NCBI GenBank assembly: GCA_963682175.1
Contig: OY821772.1
Span: forward strand, 55,574,925-55,638,924
DNA from: Triglochin maritima
Lineage: Eukaryota; Streptophyta; Magnoliopsida; Alismatales; Juncaginaceae
DNA: 64,000 bases
Direction: 5' to 3'
Shown here: piece by piece, positions 23,855-33,297 of the stretch
How the letters are laid out: every line of letters starts with the position of its first letter
How positions within the stretch are numbered: position 1 is the first letter of the stretch
The notes under the pieces: generated by a model
The model's database searches: none
Told to the model about the DNA's origin: nothing
The model's input: only the letters and a program-made list of their open reading frames with translations
Translations under genes and position numbers: made by a program

Positions 23855-24813
23855 GTTTTTGTTGGCTTTTTGGCCTTAATCCGTATTTTGATGATGTAAT
23901 TAAACCTAATCTTAATAAGGACATGTAGATTAGCACATGTAGTATAATAGTGTACATGTTGTATTGTGCTAACATCTACAGGTGATCAAGACTCAAGAAA
24001 GAAGAAAAATCAAGTCAAGACATGTAATCAAGCTAGGATTGAAGACATGTAATTTTACCTTTCTTTGAGAATTAGGAACTTATGTGAATTGAGCATAACT
24101 TAAGCTAATATGCATGCATTCACACACTAGGTTCCTTTTAGGAGTCACACACAAAATATCATATAATTTGGACTCCATTAGATCACCTAAACACCTAAAA
24201 CATTGGTCGCCAGTCTGCCTGAGTTCGGTCGACCGTTCACCTTTCGGTCGACCGGTTATACACAATTTTTGTTATACCAGACCAATCCGTTCAACCGTTC
24301 ACACATCTATTTAACCGATTACCCAGACCTGTTCGGTCGACCGGTAAACCTTCGGTCGACCGTTTCGTTTGCTGTTTTTGGTAAAAATACGACCGTTTTA
24401 TTTGTCGTATTATACAACGGTCGTATACACATTTTTCTCAATATACACCCCCATATACATTAGAACCGGTCGAACCATTTGCCTAGTTCGGTCGACCGTT
24501 CAAATAGGTAAAATCTACCTGCTATCGGTCGACACAAGTTTGTCCAACCGATCAAGATTTCTCTCTACCGAACCCAGTAGTTCGGTCGACCGGTACCTGC
24601 TCGGTCGACCGTTGACCTATAGAACTTAAGTGATTCGGTCGACCAGTACCTATGTTCGATCAACCGATCCATCAACAGACTCAAGGGTTCGGTCGACCGA
24701 TACACCTTTCGGTCGACCGTTTCTGGACAGATTTCTGAACCCGATTTTCTGTTTTGTGTATCTTGCACAAAACCCAATCAAATCTTGTCCAAACGGCTAG
24801 AAATCTTTAGGAG

Positions 24814-24825
24814 CTTATAAATAGA
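24814..24825 (+). promoter_or_regulatory. TATA box of element 4 5' LTR
   Basis: TTATAAATAGAG, a strong plant TATA consensus, lies about 90 bp after the last palindrome. The equivalent in the 3' LTR is at about 30361. Confidence 0.7.
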
Positions 24826-25325
24826 GGTTCACACTTAGTTTTCCATAAGATTTCACAACTCCAAAGTGTCAAACTTATAGTGAGATTTTCCACAACCTCA
24901 AAGCTCCCAATTAGTGATTCCAAAGCCTAATTTCCACATCCTTCATCATACATTCATATTAGCATCTGTTGTGCTCAATACTAGAAGAGTGAGTTCCACT
25001 CCAATTGTTGTCAAGAGAGCAAGGGTCTTGGTGAAAGCCCAAGACAAAGTGAGTAAGGGTCTTGGTGTAAGCCCAAGACAAAGAAGCAAGGATTTCGGTG
25101 AAAGCCCGAAGTGATTCTCTCGGTTTGTGAGAGGTGGTGCCAAGCTCGGCGAGGGTTGTTCGCGAGCTTGAAGACTTGTAAAAGGCGTTGCTCCCGGCCC
25201 GGAACGGGGAGGCATAGTGAAGACGCAAGAGGAGCTCGAACGGGGATTCGAGAGGGGCTTCCAAGAGAGGACGTAGGCGCGGCCGAACCTCTGTAAATCC
25301 GGTGTCTTCTTGTGTGGTTTGCATT

Positions 25326-25811
25326 TAGGGGTGTAAACGGGGCGGGTAATACCCGTATACCCGGTCACCCGCCCCGAGCGGGTACGGGTATGGGTACAAA
25401 AATACATACCCGTTTAAAAATTCAAACCCGTATACCCGTACCCGTTTACCCGCTTAATAAACGGGTCGGGTACGGGTATACGCATTACCCATACCCGTTT
25501 ACCCGTATACCCGTTAAGATATATTATATTATATATATAATATTTTTTTAATATTTTATATGTTATATATTATATATTTTTTATATATAATATATATTTT
25601 ATATAATATATATTATATTTTTATATATTATATATTATACCCGCTATACCCGTTTACCCGCCCTGTACCCGCTAACTTAACGGGTACGGGTCGGGTACGG
25701 GTATATATGTTTTTTGCCGGGTATATACCCGTACCCGTACCCGCTAATTTAGCCGGGTACGGGTACGGGTAGGGGCATACCCGACCCGTACCCGACCCGT
25801 TTACACCCCTA
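25326..25811. mobile_element. hAT-type MITE, 486 bp
   Basis: The perfect 16-bp terminal inverted repeat TAGGGGTGTAAACGGG occurs at both ends, with the 8-bp target duplication TTTGCATT (25318-25325, 25812-25819). Those features fit the hAT superfamily. The arms are packed with ACCCGT/ACGGGT hexamer-like repeats and the centre is nearly pure A/T, so the single strand could fold end to end. No coding capacity. The empty site is seen in the 3' LTR at about 30869. Confidence 0.93.
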
Positions 25812-25843
25812 TTTGCATTGCTTTCCTACTTGTGTTTGATTTG

Positions 25844-27398
25844 TGATTGATCGTTTTAAATTTAACCGCAAGTGCACGGCCGCGTTGAAGCGGTGGCAAA
25901 TACGGGTCGTCCACTGGGAGGTGTGTCGACACTTGGTTTATTCGAAGGCGAGAGGTAAAAAGAAGGGAGAAAGATGTATTACACTAATCTAAACTACAAA
26001 GCTGAAATGAAATGCAAAGGAAATGAAGATAAGCAATAAAACTAAACCCCAAAGGGGGTAGAGAACTGATGTGAAAATAAAGATGTGTGTGTGTGTGTGT
26101 GTTCAATTAAGCTCCTCACAACATGTGGTGCATGAAATCATAAAACTACATCCAATCTTGCCTCTACATGAATTAAGATAAGACTACATCATTAAAACAT
26201 ACAAGACAATGATTGGAATGAAGCTACATGAACTCAAGTATAAAGACTAGACCCTACTATGCCTCTACATGAATTAAGATGACTACATCATTAAAACATA
26301 CAAGACATTAGCTAAGGAAAAGGCAACAAGAGTACATACACTACAAATTGTGTTTCCAATATTAGCTTCATCCATATCCTAACTTTATCATTCCCCATAA
26401 AATAGGTCCACTAATCAAAGCATAAGCTAAGCTTCATTCAAGAGCATTAGCATATCAAAGATAAGAGTGGAGACCCATTAGATGGTTATGGAAATCATAT
26501 AAAGCTCAAGGGATAAAAATAACACACACTTAATACACTACATTATTATATCACATATTTCTCCACCCCCCAAATGGGGATGGAACTACTCACTACTCAT
26601 TACACTAACTAATTTAGCAAAGGAAAACATAATACTGAAATGAAATTTATACTACTTAAGCAAGAAATATTAAAGAAGCATAAAACTAAACAAACAAACA
26701 AGCATGCAAATGAAAGGAAATTAAACTAAGAGAGAAACAACATCATTAAGAGAAAACTTATATTATTAACTCACTCAATTACAAGTAGCTCTTCCTCCAC
26801 TAGAGTTTTGCTTCAAGGCTTCACTCTTAGTAGGGAAGATGGCCACCAAGAGGGAGATGGATACAATGGGAGGTGAAGAGTTCTATTTATAAGCATGGAA
26901 AAAGCTAATCCGGGACAATCCCCCGATGTGGGACTAAACCAATACCATAAATAGCCTAAACACATGCTAATACAAGTCCAGGAAGAATCTTGGCTGATTT
27001 GGGCTTAACCAGACCGCCAATTGGCGGCCTATAAAGCCCAGATCAGGCTGGGTCTTCTGGTGGGCTTGCCTTGGTGTGTTTCTTGGTCTTGGATGCATCT
27101 AGCTGGTTTAGTGGAGCTCCGACCCGAATCGAATTGACAAAATACTCCTCATGATGGTGTGGAGTTTCCTGTTTTGCTCTTAGGTCCTTCTGTCTTACGA
27201 TCAGGTCCTTCCCCCTTGCATCTTGGTCCCCAGGTCTCACAATTAGGTCCTTTTTTCCTGCTTTTGGGTCCTTTCAAGGCTCTTCTCTTCAAACCTCTTT
27301 ATTTCTGAAAACTAAACATAAAACTCGTCACATAGCATTGCTTAGGTGTAAGAAAATGGATATAAGGTACAAATATAAGCATGAAATGATGTCAATCA
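25844..27398 (-). mobile_element. Solo LTR, 1555 bp (copy 1)
   Basis: The termini TGATTGA...TCAATCA with target duplication ATTTG (25839-25843, 27399-27403) mark a complete unit with no internal domain. A second copy lies at 43784-45339. On the minus strand a palindromic GACCGCCAATTGGCGG (27012-27027) precedes a TATA-like CTTATAAATAGAAC (about 26881-26894). A (GT)n microsatellite lies at 26082-26102. The empty site is visible in the 3' LTR of element 4. Confidence 0.88.
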
Positions 27399-27503
27399 AT
27401 TTGTTTTTAATTTCCGCTGCAATTCTTTGATCAATCAACCAAGTAGTTAATTAGGGCTTAATCGTGATTAGTTTGTGGACCCATAGACCCACACGATCCT
27501 ACA

Positions 27504-27521
27504 TTTGGTATCAGAGTCTCG
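27504..27521 (+). promoter_or_regulatory. Element 4 primer binding site
   Basis: TTTGGTATCAGAGTCTCG directly follows the LTR end and contains the plant initiator tRNA-Met complement TGGTATCAGAG. Confidence 0.9.
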
Positions 27522-27554
27522 TTCGTTAATTTTGTTCTTAATCGATAAATTAAC

Positions 27555-28724
27555 ATGGCTCTTAATGCATCCACACCAAATGAATCATGTAAACCACCAT
27601 ATTTTGATGGAAATAACTTTAGCTCATGGAAATTTAAAATGTCTTCATTTATTAAATCCATGAATGCAAACTTGTGGTTTATGATTGAAACTCCATATGA
27701 ATCACCTAGATATCATATTAGTAAATGGAGTTTAGAAGATGAGAAAAATGCACCCCTAAATGCAAAAGCTATGAATGTCTTATTTTGTGCATTAGGAGAT
27801 GAACATTTTAATCTTGTTTGCTCATGTGATAGTGCTCATCATATATGGCAAACATTAGAAAAGAATTTTGGTGAAGGAGATTCACCAACCGGGAAGAAGG
27901 GAGAAGCCACTCCAATGGATGTAGCTCAAGTTAGATGTGAAGAAATCAATTCAACATCTTGTTCAACATCAAGCTCATCCGATGGAGAAAGTGAAGATGA
28001 GGTATCTTCTAGTCACTCTTCAAGTTGTAGTTTAAGTGAAAAATCATCACATTCACATAAACTACAAAATGCATTTCTAAAACTTTTAGAAAAATCTAAA
28101 GAACTTCATGAGTCTAATAAGTTAGCAAATAAGCAAATTCTTGATTTCAAATGTCAAAATGCATCTATCTTAGATGACAAAAATGATTTGCTTGCTAAAA
28201 TTGAAGTTCTAACTTCTGAAAATGCATGCTTAAGGAATGAAAATTTAAATTGTAAAACTACCTCATCAAATGCAATTGATAGTCATATGCTTGAAATCGA
28301 TACAAATGACTTGCTTATTAAACTTGATAAATCTCATCTTGAAAGCAAGCAATTACTACATGACTTGAATTGCATGAATAACAAGGTTGCAAATTTAGAG
28401 ATTCACATGCTTAACATGAATGAAAAGTATAATTCAATGATTAAAAATCTAAATTGCTTGAATGAATCTCTAGCAACTAAAAATAGTGAACTTAATGCCT
28501 TAAATGAAAATTTGTCAAATAAATTGCATAAGTTCACACATGGCAATGAAAACAATTTTTATGTTAAGAACATTCCGGTTCAAATAATTGTTAAACATAA
28601 TTATGCCATGAAAAGGAAAGTAAGTGTAGAGGTACCAAAATCAACTTGGATTTGGGTACCAAAAGCTAAACTTAATGGACCCAAGCAAAAATGGGTACCA
28701 AAATCTACACTTGTAGGAGCTTGA
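27555..28724 (+). CDS. Element 4 gag-like protein, 389 aa, intact
   Basis: This is the only intact transposon ORF of any size in the window. The start at 27555 is the first ATG after the primer site. Residues 1-110 form a Copia gag N-terminal domain (PPYFDGNNFSSWKFKM, HISKWSLEDEKN, IWQTLEKNFGEG). Residues about 130-165 are Ser/Asp/Glu-rich. Residues about 170-340 are predicted coiled coil with many Leu/Asn heptads. The C-terminal tail has two WVPK words (TWIWVPKAK and KQKWVPKS). There is no CCHC zinc knuckle, no D-S/T-G protease motif and no integrase or RT. The likely role is forming or joining virus-like particles together with proteins of an autonomous relative. The tail resembles sequences found between the gag and protease parts of Sirevirus-type Copia polyproteins; that assignment is an inference. 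Element 3 carried the same 389-codon gene. Confidence 0.88.
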   Translation: MALNASTPNESCKPPYFDGNNFSSWKFKMSSFIKSMNANLWFMIETPYESPRYHISKWSLEDEKNAPLNAKAMNVLFCALGDEHFNLVCSCDSAHHIWQTLEKNFGEGDSPTGKKGEATPMDVAQVRCEEINSTSCSTSSSSDGESEDEVSSSHSSSCSLSEKSSHSHKLQNAFLKLLEKSKELHESNKLANKQILDFKCQNASILDDKNDLLAKIEVLTSENACLRNENLNCKTTSSNAIDSHMLEIDTNDLLIKLDKSHLESKQLLHDLNCMNNKVANLEIHMLNMNEKYNSMIKNLNCLNESLATKNSELNALNENLSNKLHKFTHGNENNFYVKNIPVQIIVKHNYAMKRKVSVEVPKSTWIWVPKAKLNGPKQKWVPKSTLVGA

Positions 28725-29406
28725 GGAGGAGATTGGTGGTGACCGGGTGAGCCAAAACGTCAAATTCGAATCCGGTTGCATCACCAAGTCTAGATTGGAG
28801 CTAATCAAATTCAAGTTTGGTATAAAATTTCTATCTTTGAATTTTCTGAAAAATTAGCTCTAATCTAGTTAATATGCTTAATTGTCATATCCTTAGATGT
28901 TTAATTCATTGCAAATCATATACCAAATTCATTGCAAATCATATACCACATCCATTGATTTTAAATGTCAAATTTTAAATGGATGTTAGAATAAGGCTTA
29001 AATAGAAACTTAATTGAACTTAACTTTAATCATACTCATAGTTTCCATCTAGCCTTATTGATAGGGGGAGCTTAATAGTTATATCTTTTATTAGAGTAAT
29101 GAAGTGCAAAATTTAGGGGGAGCATCTTCATTACAAATGACATCCTAAATTGAACTCAAATAGTTATATATAATTGTCAATGGGGGAGAAATTTAAATTC
29201 ATATATTACATTGATTATTGTATTTTTTTGATGGATGTCAAAGGGGGAGAAGTAATAGATTAGGGATACTTGAAATATACATGAAATTGTCAAGAAAAAC
29301 TATGCACATCCATAGGGGGAGCATTTATATGCATAGTTAACTTATACATTTTTCAAGTATTAGGTTGGTTTAAGATATAGGTTGCCATCATCAAAAAGGG
29401 GGAGAT
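28725..29406 (+). promoter_or_regulatory. Element 4 noncoding tail with polypurine ladder
   Basis: Six GGGGGAG tracts occur near 29063, 29115, 29182, 29243, 29315 and 29397-29404. The last abuts the 3' LTR and is the expected plus-strand primer. Spacing is about 50-80 bp. Multiple polypurine tracts before the 3' LTR are a described trait of Sireviruses. Confidence 0.8.
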
Positions 29407-30996
29407 TGTTGGCTTTTTGGCCTTAATCCGTATTTTGATGATGTAATTAAACCTAATCTTAATAAGGACATGTAGATTAGCACATGTAGTATAATAGTGT
29501 ACATGTTGTATTGTGCTAACATCTACAGGTGATCAAGACTCAAGAAAGAAGAAAAATCAAGTCAAGACATGTAATCAAGCTAGGATTGAAGACATGTAAT
29601 TTTACCTTTCTTTGAGAATTAGGAACTTATGTGAATTGAGCATAACTTAAGCTAATATGCATGCATTCACACACTAGGTTCCTTTTAGGAGTCACACACA
29701 AAATATCATATAATTTGGACTCCATTAGATCACCTAAACACCTAAAACATTGGTCGCCAGTCTGCCTGAGTTCGGTCGACCGTTCACCTTTCGGTCGACC
29801 GGTTATACACAATTTTTGTTATACCAGACCAATCCGTTCAACCGTTCACACATCTATTTAACCGATTACCCAGACCTGTTCGGTCGACCGGTAAACCTTC
29901 GGTCGACCGTTTCGTTTGCTGTTTTTGGTAAAAATACGACCGTTTTATTTGTCGTATTATACAACGGTCGTATACACATTTTTCTCAATATACACCCCCA
30001 TATACATTAGAACCGGTCGAACCATTTGCCTAGTTCGGTCGACCGTTCAAATAGGTAAAATCTACCTGCTATCGGTCGACACAAGTTTGTCCAACCGATC
30101 AAGATTTCTCTCTACCGAACCCAGTAGTTCGGTCGACCGGTACCTGCTCGGTCGACCGTTGACCTATAGAACTTAAGTGATTCGGTCGACCAGTACCTAT
30201 GTTCGGTCAACCGATCCATCAACATACTCAAGGGTTCGGTCGACCGATACACCTTTCGGTCGACCGTTTCTGGACAGATTTCTGAACCCGATTTTCTGTT
30301 TTGTGTATCTTGCACAAAACCCAATCAAATCTTGTCCAAACGGCTAGAAATCTTTAGGAGCTTATAAATAGAGGTTCACACTTAGTTTTCCATAAGATTT
30401 CACAACTCCAAAGTGTCAAACTTATAGTGAGATTTTCCACAACCTCAAAGCTCCCAATTAGTGATTCCAAAGCCTAATTTCCACATCCTTCATCATACAT
30501 TCATATTAGCATCTGTTGTGCTCAATACTAGAAGAGTGAGTTCCACTCCAATTGTTGTCAAGAGAGCAAGGGTCTTGGTGAAAGCCCAAGACAAAGTGAG
30601 CAAGGGTCTTGGTGTAAGCCCAAGACAAAGAAGCACGGATTTCGGTGAAAGCCCGAAGTGATTCTCTCGGTTTGTGAGAGGTGGTGCCAAGCTCGGCGAG
30701 GGTTGTTCGCGAGCTTGAAGACTTGTAAAAGGCGTTGCTCCCGGCCCGGAACGGGGAGGCATAGTGAAGACGCAAGAGGAGCTCGAACGGGGATTCGAGA
30801 GGGGCTTGCAAGAGAGGACGTAGGCGCGGCCGAACCTCTGTAAATCCGGTGTCTTCTTGTGTGGTTTGCATTGCTTTCCTACTTGTGTTTGATTTGTTTT
30901 TAATTTCCGCTGCAATTCTTTGATCAATCAACCAAGTAGTTAATTAGGGCTTAATCGTGATTAGTTTGTGGACCCATAGACCCACACGATCCTACA
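29407..30996 (+). repeat. Element 4 3' LTR
   Basis: 1590 bp, uninterrupted. It has ten GGTCGACC palindromes at about 29770-30270, a TATA box at about 30361-30372 and CCTACA at the end. It provides the empty-site sequence for both insertions in the 5' LTR. Confidence 0.93.
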
Positions 30997-31700
30997 GTTT
31001 TAACATTCAATTTTTCTTCCTTCAAGCATGCATTCTCTAAAGTTAGAACTTCAATTTTAGCAAGCAAATCATTTTTATCATCTAAGATGGATGCATTTTG
31101 ACATTTAAGATCATGGATTTGCTCATTTGCTACTTTATTAGTCTTGTGAAGTTCTCTATATTTTTCAAATAATCTTTGAAATGCATTTTGTAGTTCATTA
31201 ACATCATAGGCATTATCTTTTGAACTACTACTTGAAGAAGAGCTAGAAGATACCTCATCTTCACTATCTCCTTCGGATGAGCTAGTTGATGAAGAAGATG
31301 TAGAGGGGAACTCCATTTTCTTTGCTTGAGCTTTATCCTTAGGATTGGCTTCTCCCTTCTTCCCGATTAGTGAATCTCCTTCACCAAAATTCCTTTCTAA
31401 TGTTTGCCATATTGAATAAGCACTATCACACGAGCAAACAACATTAAAAAGTTCATCTCCTAATGCACAAAATATGACATTCATAGCCTTAGCATTTAGG
31501 GATGCATTTTTCTCATCTTCTAAACTCCATTTACTAATATGACATCTAGGTGTTTCATATGGAGTTTGAATCATAAACCACAAGTTTGCATTCATGGATT
31601 TAATAAATGAAGACATTTTAAATTTCCATGAGCTAAAATTATTTCCATCAAAATACGGTAGTTTATATGATTCACTAGGTGTGGATGCATTAAGAGCCAT
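30997..31700 (-). pseudogene. Element 3 gag, 5' part
   Basis: The start at 31700 (MALNASTPSESYKL) is the same as in element 4. The N-terminal gag domain is followed by a Ser/Glu-rich linker and the start of a coiled coil. The frame is cut by element 4 at codon 235 and runs into LTR sequence. Joining 31700-30997 to 23854-23389 in frame gives 1170 nt, so it was a 389-codon gene until the insertion. Confidence 0.9.
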
Positions 31701-31732
31701 GTTAATTTATCGGTTAAGAACAAAATTAACGA

Positions 31733-31751
31733 ACGAGGCTCTGATACCAAA
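31733..31751 (-). promoter_or_regulatory. Element 3 primer binding site
   Basis: On the minus strand TTTGGTATCAGAGCCTCG directly follows the LTR end. It contains TGGTATCAGAGC, the plant initiator tRNA-Met primer site. Confidence 0.9.
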
Positions 31752-33292
31752 TGTAGGATCGTGTGGGTTTATGGGTCCACAATTAATGCTAATCAATCTA
31801 ATTACCTACTTGTTTAAGCAATCAAAGAAATGCAGCGGAATTTAAACTAAAACAAACAAGTGTAGGAATATGCAAACCACAAATCGACTCGGCATTTTTA
31901 TAGAGGTTCGGCACCCCACCCGGGTCCTAATCCTCTCTTGCAAGCTCCGCTCGGATCACCGAGCTCCGCTCACGACTTCACTAACCACTCCCCGTTCCGG
32001 GCCGGGAGAGAACGCCTTTACAACCGTCAAACTCGCGAACAACCCTCGCCGAGCTTGGAATCCTCTTCTCACAATCCGAGAAGAATGCTTCGGGCTTTCA
32101 CCGGAGCCTTTACTCTTTTGACAACAAAGGAGAACTTGAGTGGAGCAACACTCTCTAAATCTTGAGCACACTTGAGTAGGATTAAGGAATTGATCACTAA
32201 GTGTGGAAGGTTTGTAGCTTTGAGTGTTTGGGATTCTCTCTAAAGTTTGGGACAAGTTTGTAGTGGGAGAGTTGTGTTAAAATGTGTTTTACAACTCTAT
32301 TTATAAGCATTAGAGAGAATATATCCGTTGGGACAAGATTTGGTTGGATATTGTGCAAAGAACACAAAGCAGAAAATCGGGCTGCAAATCTGTCCAGAAA
32401 CGGTCGACCGAAAAGGTGCAACGGTCGACCGAACGCTTGGGTTCGATAGGGATACGGTCGACCGAAATATGAATCGGTAGACTGAACACTTAAGTCAATT
32501 AAGAAAACGGTCGACCGAACAAGATTACCGGTCGACCGAACAAGCGTTTCGGTAGAGGGAAAAATGGATCGGTCGAACGAAATTGTGTTGACCGATAGCA
32601 GGGGATTTTGACAAGGTTAAACGGTCGACCGAAACTGGTTTTGGCGGTCGACCGATTATGGACAGGCACTTTGGGTTTGTCAAGAGATGAACCAACGGTC
32701 GACCGATTGTGGTCCTCGGTCGACCGATACATGAAATACATTTGGGGTATTTTTGGTTTAATACGAATACGACCGTTGGGTATATACGACAAAAGTAACG
32801 GTCGAGAAAATATGATCTGACGGTCGACCGAAAGGTAAAACACGGTCGACCGAATATGGGCAGTGAAAACACAAACAAGAGACATGATCATCCGGTCGAC
32901 CGAAAGGCCTGTAGCGGTCGACCGAATGTGGGCAGACAGTTAGGTTCAGGTTTAGGTGTTTTCCGGTCTAAGTTTGGGTGATCTATTGAAGTCCAAATTA
33001 TGTGAAATTTCGTGTGTGACTTCTATAGGGAACCTAGTGTGTGATTAAGTTGATTTTAGCTCAAGTATGCTCAATTACACTTTGTTCCTAAGACTCAAAA
33101 GAAATCAAGATTACATGTCTTCGATTTAGCTTTAATTACATGTCTTGACTTCATTTCCTTCTTTCTTGAGTCTTGATCACCTGTAGAGGTTAGCACAATA
33201 CAATATATATGCAATGCATAGTGTGTGCTACTCTAATTAAGATTCGGTTGATTAAATCATCAAAACATAAGATTAAGGCCAAAAAGCCAACA
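31752..33292 (-). repeat. Element 3 5' LTR
   Basis: 1541 bp, the partner of 21234-22774. The palindrome cluster is at 32400-32930 and the minus-strand TATA-like box at about 32297-32306. This would be the promoter driving gag of element 3. Confidence 0.92.
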
Positions 33293-33297
33293 CCTAT

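Larger units (their letters stand above)
23860..27503 (+). repeat. Element 4 5' LTR, with two insertions
   Basis: Starts TGTTGGC and ends CCTACA. A GGTCGACC palindrome cluster lies at 24226-24720, before the TATA box at about 24816. Both insertions lie downstream of the TATA box, in what would be transcribed leader, so they may disrupt R/U5 function or polyadenylation. Confidence 0.92.
23860..30996 (+). mobile_element. Element 4: gag-only LTR retrotransposon, young
   Basis: The target duplication GTTTT (23855-23859 and 30997-31001) places it inside the gag of element 3, in the opposite orientation. The 3' LTR is 1590 bp. The 5' LTR is 3644 bp but becomes exactly 1590 bp after subtracting the MITE plus its 8-bp duplication and the solo LTR plus its 5-bp duplication. 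The interior is 1903 bp with one intact gag ORF and no pol. By eye the LTRs differ at about five sites, so this is the youngest LTR element here. The same family as element 3. Confidence 0.93.
21234..33292 (-). mobile_element. Element 3: gag-only LTR retrotransposon, split by element 4
   Basis: 1541-bp LTRs of equal length lie at 21234-22774 (3') and 31752-33292 (5'). They start TGTTGGC and end CCTACA on the minus strand, with target duplication CCTAT. The primer site, gag, polypurine ladder and 3' LTR follow in order on the minus strand. Removing element 4 and its duplication leaves 4917 bp: two LTRs and an 1835-bp interior whose only gene is gag. No protease, integrase, RT or RNase H sequence is present, so it would need proteins from an autonomous relative. 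The LTRs differ at about 14 sites by eye. Confidence 0.92.

Noticed and set aside
25326..25811. Telomere-like or interstitial telomeric repeat
   Set aside because: The words are ACCCGT/ACGGGT, not the plant telomere TTTAGGG, and the stretch has clean hAT ends and an 8-bp duplication.
27504..27521. tRNA gene fragment at primer sites
   Set aside because: Only an 18-base complement of the tRNA 3' end is present, directly after an LTR; no cloverleaf follows. I saw no tRNA or rRNA gene in the window.
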